Shown here piece by piece: positions 7,284 to 11,147 of a stretch of DNA of 11,147 bases. Below the pieces are notes generated by a model. That model saw only the letters and a list, made by a program, of their open reading frames with translations, searched no databases and was not told the DNA's origin. The stretch is from an uncultured Eubacteriales bacterium (GTDB taxonomy: Bacteria; Bacillota; Clostridia; Oscillospirales; Oscillospiraceae), in contig UQXI01000055.1 of NCBI GenBank assembly GCA_900544975.1, positions 1-11,147 on the forward strand, in the 5' to 3' direction. Position numbers and translations under genes: made by a program. Numbering within the stretch: the first letter of the stretch is position 1; the number at the start of each line of letters is the position of its first letter.

Positions 7284-7763
7284 TGCCAATATATCAGCTT
7301 TTTTCATGCACTTTCGTATGCAAGTCAAACACGCAAGCATCCATCTTCGAAACGGGAAGAGCGCCATCCAGAGCCAGGAAAGGATGCGCCACTGCGGGGC
7401 GCTGCAATTGATGGGTTTGCCCTTCCGGTGTATGGTGACCACTTTCCCGATGACAGATGCAGAAGAGGTAAACCCATCCCGATACAGATTGCCATCCCCA
7501 GTGGTGATATAGCCGCTGGGGACTATTTTTGTAATACGGTGCAGGATATACTTGCCGGAAAAGGGCTGAAATAGGATGATGTCGCCCTTTTTCAACCGGA
7601 GTCCCTTTGCGGAGATCAGCTCGATCTGATCCCGGTTGTGGATGATCCATGGCGTCATGCTTGTCCCGGATACGGGAAAGCGTACCCGCTTTCCAGAGGC
7701 AAGCTGCTCTTCTACCATAGAAAACAGACTCTGCCCGGAGACATATCTGGGGGGATTATCCAT
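7272..7763 (-). CDS. S24/S26 family peptidase (SipW/ER-type signal-peptidase fold) of the RiPP cassette
   Basis: A 163-aa serine peptidase-like protein. The signal peptidase box SGTSMTP (residues 32-38) carries the expected nucleophile, Ser35. The strand KYILHRITKI places His75 where ER-type/SipW enzymes use histidine instead of the lysine of ordinary bacterial signal peptidases. GDGN (89-92) matches the GDxN box. It lacks the N-terminal membrane anchor of true signal peptidases. Residues 126-148 are Trp/Leu-rich and might form a weak C-terminal membrane segment. The ATG overlaps the upstream kinase stop by eight bases. In this context the likely job is removal of a leader from the modified precursor peptide, which is inference. 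It could instead be an inactive or chaperone-like homologue. Confidence 0.8.
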   Translation of the reverse strand: MDNPPRYVSGQSLFSMVEEQLASGKRVRFPVSGTSMTPWIIHNRDQIELISAKGLRLKKGDIILFQPFSGKYILHRITKIVPSGYITTGDGNLYRDGFTSSASVIGKVVTIHRKGKPINCSAPQWRILSWLWMALFPFRRWMLACLTCIRKCMKKADILAKKL

Positions 7764-8643
7764 AGCGTTTCACCGCCTGCTCCAAAATTTCCACAGATTC
7801 CAGGTCTGGTTTGCAGGAGAGCTCCAGCATGGGAATCTCTGTGGCAAGTTCTTCACAGAGATCCAGCCCTTTGCGCTGTAGCGCTCCCGGCCAGACCGGT
7901 GCGAAAATGCGCTGCATCAAATAAATGTAGCCATCGAAAACGGACATGGACCGGACGGCGTTGGAATTGCCGCGTTTCAAATTGACAATACAAGAGACTG
8001 GAACTCTGCGGTTGATGGATTCTCCGGAAGACCCCGACCAGGGCATTCCGTAGGCATACCAAACGCCCTCCAGCTTCCGGCAGAGGCAGCGGTCTCCGTT
8101 GAGAATCAGGGCGTGCTTCCAGTCCCGCCACATGCGGGTGTGGGTGGTTTTTCCAGTTCCGGCGGGGGCGGTGACCAGAATTCCCTTCCCTTCGTATTCC
8201 ATAACAACCCCGTGGAGGACACAGGCATGGTGGTTTAGGACGGCGTATGGAAACATGGTTCCAAATTCCTGGAAGGCGCGCATGCCATTGCTTTGGGTGG
8301 TGTCTTGATAAAGTGTGAAGTGTTTCCAATCCGGGGAAATCAGAAATCCAAGCTGTGTGCTACCCGTATGATCCCGGAGCTGCCAGTGGTATGTTCCGCT
8401 TTGGCTTTGGTACAGAAAGATGGAAGGATAAAACTGCTCCGAGCCAAACAGCAGCGTCTCGCTTCTGTCTGGCTCAGAGCATTCTGCAGCAACGTGAAAA
8501 TCAGCGGTTGGCTTTCCAGATTGACAAAATTTCAGCCCAGAAGGGGGAATGGGCATTGGAAGGGAAGCGCACCCACTGGAATATGCAATGGTAAAGCCGC
8601 CGATGGAAAGCGATGTTTGATTGTGCGTCTGGTCCTTCTCCAT
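7756..8643 (-). CDS. HPr-kinase-like P-loop kinase of the RiPP cassette
   Basis: A 295-aa protein related to the C-terminal kinase domain of HPr kinase/phosphorylase. The P-loop reads APAGTGKTT (residues 159-167). HGVVMEYEGKGILVT leads into it, NGDR follows at 182-185 (likely metal/catalytic Asp184), and the YGMPWSGSSGES loop (198-209) resembles the family's C-terminal substrate loop. The first 120 residues are a separate, poorly conserved domain. HprK-like kinases occur in some lasso peptide clusters, where they phosphorylate the precursor's C-terminal Ser (paeninodin type). Here the gene starts two bases after the stop of a small protein that ends in Ser, so a peptide substrate is likely. 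It is not the PTS enzyme HprK, given the length, the altered N-domain and the context. Confidence 0.82.
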   Translation of the reverse strand: MEKDQTHNQTSLSIGGFTIAYSSGCASLPMPIPPSGLKFCQSGKPTADFHVAAECSEPDRSETLLFGSEQFYPSIFLYQSQSGTYHWQLRDHTGSTQLGFLISPDWKHFTLYQDTTQSNGMRAFQEFGTMFPYAVLNHHACVLHGVVMEYEGKGILVTAPAGTGKTTHTRMWRDWKHALILNGDRCLCRKLEGVWYAYGMPWSGSSGESINRRVPVSCIVNLKRGNSNAVRSMSVFDGYIYLMQRIFAPVWPGALQRKGLDLCEELATEIPMLELSCKPDLESVEILEQAVKRYG

Positions 8644-8645
8644 GC

Positions 8646-8933
8646 TTAGCTCACAATGGGGTGTACGGTAGTACTTCTGGTATTGGTGCTACAAAAATGA
8701 TGATCGCCACTTCCTGAAATACCCATATTTGCAAAATAATTGATGAGACTCTCCTCTACGTCTTTGCACGAGCCATAGCTGCCGATGGGAATGATTTCTG
8801 AGGGGTCTTTGGTGCCGTTTCCATTAAAATCGTACCAAGCTTCTTTGTAACCCCAGCAGGTATCTGCGACTCGCTCTAAAAGTTGGAGTTCCTGGAATTC
8901 AAACTTCGGACGTTCATACTTAGGTGTGTTCAT
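8646..8933 (-). CDS. Candidate RiPP precursor peptide with EF-hand-like loop (95 aa)
   Basis: A small protein of 95 aa between the maturase and the kinase, of no family I can name. The N-terminal part, KYERPKFEFQELQLLERVAD, is a plausible leader that a PqqD-type domain could bind. Then comes TCWGYKEAWYD, rich in Trp and Tyr, and an acidic loop DFNGNGTKDPSE (residues 35-46) that fits the D-x-N-x-N-G-x-x-D-x-x-E calcium-loop pattern. Cysteines are at 26, 56 and 81. The tail is rich in Ser/Thr (CSTNTRSTTVHPIVS) and ends in Ser95. The start chosen is the ATG at 8933, with GAGAGG seven bases upstream. A longer reading from a TTG at 8984 has no ribosome site. The base composition is more AT-rich than that of the plus-strand genes. 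That it is the substrate of the neighbouring enzymes is inferred from position, size and residues. Confidence 0.75.
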   Translation of the reverse strand: MNTPKYERPKFEFQELQLLERVADTCWGYKEAWYDFNGNGTKDPSEIIPIGSYGSCKDVEESLINYFANMGISGSGDHHFCSTNTRSTTVHPIVS

Positions 8934-8940
8934 AGCATAT

Positions 8941-8946
8941 CCTCTC
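8941..8946 (-). promoter_or_regulatory. Ribosome binding site of the candidate precursor gene
   Basis: GAGAGG on the minus strand, seven bases before the ATG at 8933. It selects the 95-residue reading over the longer TTG-started one. Confidence 0.65.
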
Positions 8947-8955
8947 TTCAATAAA

Positions 8956-8984
8956 AGTATAATTAATAAACTAAATAACGCCAA
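8956..8984 (-). promoter_or_regulatory. Possible internal promoter for the precursor gene
   Basis: On the minus strand TATACT (8956-8961) lies 17 bases downstream of TTGGCG (8979-8984). That gives 5/6 and 4/6 matches to the -10 and -35 consensus, inside an unusually AT-rich 37-base gap. A start near 8949 would give a very short leader with the ribosome site. The -35 overlaps the end of the maturase gene. If real, it would let the precursor be made in excess of its enzymes. Confidence 0.3.
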
Positions 8985-10050
8985 TATCGTTTAAGGTCTC
9001 ATAAATTTTCTGCGCTTCTGCGCAGGCATATTCCGGTGTCCCAAACCAATTTCCTGTTTCTGTCAGACGCATTGCGGGGCAGGCTTCGCATAGGTCTACA
9101 AGCTTGCAGGAGGCGCATGCTCCTGTGGCGTGGCTGTGTGGGTATTGCTCCGGCAGATGCTCCCAAGCGGTTTGAAAGCCAGATTGGAATGGTTCCGTAT
9201 ATCCCTCCTGTAGAAGTTCGCAGGCGTACATGTGGCCGCACCAGGTGATGGTATAGGAGGAAAGCCCTGCGCCGCAATTTTCAAACAAGTAGTGACCGGA
9301 ATCTGGGATTGCATACTGGTGCAGTTTCAATTTTTTATGTGTCTGTGGAAGAGTGACCTCGCCGGAGCGAATTTGCCTGGCCAATTGAAACAACCAACTG
9401 TATACCAATTCTGCGTTTTCCGCTGGGTCCAAGCGGTATTCCCGAGGATTGGAAACGCTGCCGCGGATTTGACTCATCACAGACCGACTAATATGCAAAA
9501 CCTGCTTTGGCCCCAATGTTTGCGCGACCCAGCTGCGCATGGCTGGTAAATCGTCTCGATTTTGCTGGACGATTGTAGTCCTGGTGTCCAATAAAGAGGG
9601 CAGTTCCATCAGCTGCCGCATACCGGCTGAAAAGCGGTCATATCCGTCTGGGCAGTTACACAGTTGGGCATAGGTTTCATTGGAAGCGCCGTACATGGTT
9701 ACGCCAATTTTATGAGGTGGATTTTTTCGCAATATGTCCATCACTGAGCTGGTTACCATGGTGGCGTTGGTATACAGTGTAACCAAAAATCCCATGTTAC
9801 TGATGGCGCTGTATATCTCGGCAAAATCCGGCCGGAGCATAGGCTCCCCGCCAGTGAGGAGCAGACTCAAGGTTCCCGCTGCTGCGGCTTGCCGGGCCAT
9901 GTCGATCCACTCTTCGCCGGTCCGCTCCCGGAGGTTCAATTCTGCCATGCGTTTCCGGTCCACCCGGACCAGGCACATTTTGCAGCTTAGGTTGCAACGG
10001 CCGGTGAGCTCAAAGGTGCCGTTTAGGGGATGGCGGTTGGGTTCAAGCAT
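8971..10050 (-). CDS. Radical SAM/SPASM peptide maturase
   Basis: A 359-aa radical S-adenosylmethionine enzyme. The cluster motif CNLSCKMC (Cys19, 23, 26) is at the N-terminus and LTGGEP (GGEP at 67-70) marks the SAM-binding strand. A SPASM-type C-terminal domain supplies cysteines at 259, 271, 277, 312, 315, 321, 324 and 343, enough for two auxiliary Fe-S clusters. Enzymes of this layout install thioether, carbon-carbon or other cross-links in peptides (sactipeptide, ranthipeptide, cyclophane and PqqE types). The ATG overlaps the end of the PqqD-like gene by eight bases, and the two products commonly work as a pair, with PqqD presenting the leader. The substrate here is most likely the 95-residue protein encoded 37 bases downstream. 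The exact bond formed cannot be told from the sequence. Confidence 0.9.
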   Translation of the reverse strand: MLEPNRHPLNGTFELTGRCNLSCKMCLVRVDRKRMAELNLRERTGEEWIDMARQAAAAGTLSLLLTGGEPMLRPDFAEIYSAISNMGFLVTLYTNATMVTSSVMDILRKNPPHKIGVTMYGASNETYAQLCNCPDGYDRFSAGMRQLMELPSLLDTRTTIVQQNRDDLPAMRSWVAQTLGPKQVLHISRSVMSQIRGSVSNPREYRLDPAENAELVYSWLFQLARQIRSGEVTLPQTHKKLKLHQYAIPDSGHYLFENCGAGLSSYTITWCGHMYACELLQEGYTEPFQSGFQTAWEHLPEQYPHSHATGACASCKLVDLCEACPAMRLTETGNWFGTPEYACAEAQKIYETLNDIGVI

Positions 10051-10339
10051 GGTGTACCATACCTCGCTCCATCAAGATGGACAGGGTCTCTTCCACATCG
10101 GCCTGGGCCTGGGCGGGAGAGACTTGAAAGGCCTGAACCAGGGCCTCAGTCAGGTCCTCTGTAGTAGCGCCCCCTAGCAGGGTGGTCCATAGGATTTTGG
10201 CCGACTCGTTCAGGACAACAACGCCGCAGAAATCGGCTACCCCCTGGCCAATGGATACCAGGATGGATTCTCCTGCGATGTCTCGCAAAATATAATTGGG
10301 ACTGGCGGTATACACCGCCGGGGAATGCTCTGGCTGCAT
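10043..10339 (-). CDS. PqqD-like RiPP recognition protein
   Basis: A 98-aa PqqD-family winged-helix protein, a leader-peptide-binding partner of radical SAM maturases. The family pattern is visible: a beta-strand region SPNYILRDIAGESILVSIG, then VVVLNESAKILWTTLLGGAT (the conserved LNE/W segment), then a helix pair DLTEALVQAF and ADVEETLSILMERGMV. The ATG at 10339 was chosen because AGGTGA (10345-10350) sits five bases ahead of it. A GTG at 10348 lies within that site and would add three residues. It is the first gene of the minus-strand cassette and overlaps the maturase by eight bases. The symbol pqqD is withheld because this is not a PQQ pathway. Confidence 0.87.
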   Translation of the reverse strand: MQPEHSPAVYTASPNYILRDIAGESILVSIGQGVADFCGVVVLNESAKILWTTLLGGATTEDLTEALVQAFQVSPAQAQADVEETLSILMERGMVHHA

Positions 10340-10344
10340 AAAAA

Positions 10345-10350
10345 TCACCT
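10345..10350 (-). promoter_or_regulatory. Ribosome binding site deciding the PqqD-like start
   Basis: AGGTGA on the minus strand, five bases before the ATG at 10339. The alternative GTG codon lies inside it, which argues against the longer form. Confidence 0.6.
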
Positions 10351-10495
10351 ACCGTTGCGAGTGTCAAAGTCAAAAAGGATGGGAATCAAAAACAAGGAAC
10401 GTGCGCATCCTACTGGATCAAAGCGCCAGAGAAGCGTGGGGTACGGGGATTCGGCAAGGAGACGTAAACCTTTTATCGGGCATTCTACATCTTGC

Positions 10496-10524
10496 ATTGT
10501 AGCATAAAGCGGACTGATTGTCTA
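10496..10524 (-). promoter_or_regulatory. Promoter of the RiPP cassette
   Basis: On the minus strand, -35 TAGACA (10519-10524) and -10 TACAAT (10496-10501) are separated by 17 bases, each one base off consensus. A TGC directly before the -10 forms an extended -10. Transcription would start near 10489, giving a leader of about 150 bases before the PqqD-like gene. Confidence 0.65.
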
Positions 10525-10628
10525 TAGGGTAAAGCGTGGTTTTTTGCACAACTTTTTCCTCCGAGAGAGGAACCTTTGGGGGAAGTTCTCTCACATGACA
10601 GAAATATTGTCTGGTGGAAAAAGACTGG

Positions 10629-10644
10629 AATTTTCTGGAAAATT
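10629..10644. promoter_or_regulatory. AT-rich palindrome upstream of the HTH-PfkB promoter
   Basis: AATTTTC and GAAAATT face each other across two bases (TG), ending 12 bases before the -35 at 10657. It could be an operator, for example for the HTH of the downstream gene, or simply an A/T-rich UP-like element that helps RNA polymerase. Confidence 0.35.
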
Positions 10645-10656
10645 TTCGGAAGCCTC

Positions 10657-10684
10657 TTGACAACGGGGCTGGTTCCTGTATAAT
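10657..10684 (+). promoter_or_regulatory. Consensus sigma-A promoter of the HTH-PfkB gene
   Basis: A perfect TTGACA (10657-10662) and a perfect TATAAT (10679-10684) with a 16-base spacer. The expected start is near 10691, about 38 bases before the TTG start codon. This is the strongest promoter visible in the window. Confidence 0.8.
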
Positions 10685-10714
10685 AAGCATAAGATTAGAA
10701 ATAAGTTTTTGCTT

Positions 10715-10720
10715 AGGAGG
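10715..10720 (+). promoter_or_regulatory. Ribosome binding site for a TTG start
   Basis: A perfect AGGAGG eight bases before the TTG at 10729. It justifies the rare start codon of the HTH-PfkB gene. Confidence 0.75.
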
Positions 10721-10728
10721 CGGAGGCG

Positions 10729-11106
10729 TTGACCCAGCGAGAGCGGCAGATTTTGCAGTGGATTGAGCAGGATCCCATGATCTCCCAAGAGGCGCTGGCG
10801 GAGAAGGCGGGCATCACCCGCTCCTCGGTGGCGGTGCATATTTCCAACTTGATCAAGAAGGGCTACATCATCGGGAAGGGCTATGTGCTCCGCTCCGGGA
10901 CGTATGCCGCCGTGGTGGGAGGCGTCAATATGGACATTGGCGGCCAATCCGACGGGCCTCTGGTTCCGGGAGATTCCAACCCGGGCCGGGTGCGGATCAG
11001 TTTGGGCGGTGTGGGCCGGAACATCGCCCACAATATGGCCCTGCTGGGGCTGGATGTGCGGTTTCTCACAGCCTTTGGGGATGACCTATATGCCCAACGG
11101 ATGTAG
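10729..11106 (+). CDS. HTH-PfkB carbohydrate kinase (pseudouridine-kinase-like), truncated at 125 aa
   Basis: The N-terminal 55 residues form a winged helix-turn-helix (RERQILQWIEQDPMISQEAL, then AGITRSSVAVHISNL). This is followed by the start of a PfkB/ribokinase fold: AAVVGGVNMDIGG, then VRISLGGVGRNIAHNMALLG, then FLTAFGDDLYAQRM. HTH-PfkB fusions of this type are often pseudouridine or related nucleoside kinases. Family members run to about 350-370 aa, but this frame stops at 11106 directly after the GDD motif region, losing most of the sugar-binding site and the C-terminal GAGD ATP/anion-hole motif. The gene is therefore broken here, most simply by an insertion just after 11100. The truncated product could at most act as a DNA-binding fragment. 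The TTG start is supported by a perfect ribosome site. Confidence 0.75.
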   Translation: MTQRERQILQWIEQDPMISQEALAEKAGITRSSVAVHISNLIKKGYIIGKGYVLRSGTYAAVVGGVNMDIGGQSDGPLVPGDSNPGRVRISLGGVGRNIAHNMALLGLDVRFLTAFGDDLYAQRM

Positions 11107-11147
11107 GACGGATTTTGCGGACATTCAAAATAAAAAAGAATGTGGAG
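11102..11147. mobile_element. Possible end of an insertion sequence interrupting the PfkB gene
   Basis: From about 11102 the sequence no longer fits the PfkB family and becomes AT-richer. It starts with TG and holds a GCGGACATTC block and an oppositely oriented GAATGTGG, separated by an A-rich run. Short repeated blocks behind a TG terminus would suit the left end of an IS21-type element, but only 46 bases are visible and no transposase is present. This is a guess from the breakpoint and base composition. Confidence 0.25.

Larger units (their letters stand above)
10340..10728. other. Divergent intergenic regulatory region
   Basis: About 390 bases without a credible gene, between the minus-strand cassette and the HTH-PfkB gene. 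It holds the two divergent promoters, a leader of about 150 bases for the cassette, and several inverted repeats. One is a bulged stem at 10403-10426 in the leader (GCGC, four-base bulge, ATCC, AGTA loop). One is an imperfect repeat of GAGAGGAAC with GTTCTCTC at about 10565-10592. One is a palindrome at 10629-10644. The open frame on the minus strand at 10418-10690 covers both promoters and is not believed. No known riboswitch was recognised. Confidence 0.6.

Noticed and set aside
7201..7512. 103-aa plus-strand frame after the repeat
   Set aside because: It runs through the terminator and antisense to the S26-type peptidase, and has no supporting motif.
8934..8984. N-terminal extension of the precursor from a TTG at 8984, giving a hydrophobic signal-like segment
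   Set aside because: It has no ribosome site, overlaps the maturase stop and lacks a positive n-region, whereas the ATG at 8933 has GAGAGG at ideal spacing. The AT-rich gap explains the Leu/Ile run.
7756..10339. Lasso peptide or PQQ biosynthesis cluster
   Set aside because: There is no asparagine-synthetase-like lasso cyclase and no PqqA/PqqB/PqqC. The PqqD-like and HprK-like genes are shared components of several RiPP types.
10418..10690. 90-aa open frame on the minus strand
   Set aside because: It covers both divergent promoters, has no recognisable domain or good ribosome site, and looks like read-through of non-coding DNA.

Overview
The window reads as a chromosomal segment from a spore-forming, GC-rich gut-type clostridium, most likely of the Oscillospiraceae (Flavonifractor/Lawsonibacter/Oscillibacter type). 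This is inferred from the gene order scpA-scpB-DUF2953-ytfJ-dac, the sporulation gene ytfJ (gerW family), the SMC partners ScpA/ScpB, strong Shine-Dalgarno sequences and GC-rich coding. No rRNA, tRNA or CRISPR array was seen.

Positions 1-7063 are a conserved plus-strand run of nine tightly packed genes. They encode a site-2 (M50) membrane protease (5' end outside the window), ScpA, ScpB, a DUF2953 membrane protein, the YtfJ/GerW sporulation protein, a secreted D-Ala-D-Ala carboxypeptidase, an RsuA/RluB-type pseudouridine synthase, a MurR/RpiR sugar-phosphate regulator and a BaiN/HI0933-type flavoprotein. Several neighbours overlap by 1-4 bases, so translational coupling in one or two long transcripts is likely. 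The theme is chromosome segregation, envelope and spore housekeeping.

Positions 7020-7290 form a boundary. A long imperfect palindromic repeat with a perfect 12-bp GC-rich core hairpin supplies the last codons and stop of the baiN-like gene. It is followed by a second copy of the hairpin core and then a bidirectional intrinsic terminator shared with the convergent operon.

Positions 7272-10339 hold a compact minus-strand cassette of five genes: a PqqD-like leader-binding protein, a radical SAM/SPASM peptide maturase, a 95-aa candidate precursor peptide, an HPr-kinase-like P-loop kinase and a small Ser/His (SipW/ER-type) S24/S26 peptidase. Together these look like a RiPP (ribosomally made, post-translationally modified peptide) pathway. 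The precursor carries an EF-hand-like acidic loop, three cysteines, Trp/Tyr-rich stretches and a C-terminal serine, and it lies two bases upstream of the kinase gene. I do not recognise a characterised product. This is the most interesting system in the window.

Positions 10340-10728 are an intergenic region with divergent, well-formed sigma-A-type promoters, one for the cassette and one for the rightmost gene. That gene starts with a TTG codon behind a perfect ribosome site and encodes an HTH-PfkB (pseudouridine-kinase-like) protein. It stops after 125 residues, about a third of family length, where an AT-richer sequence begins that may be the end of an insertion sequence.
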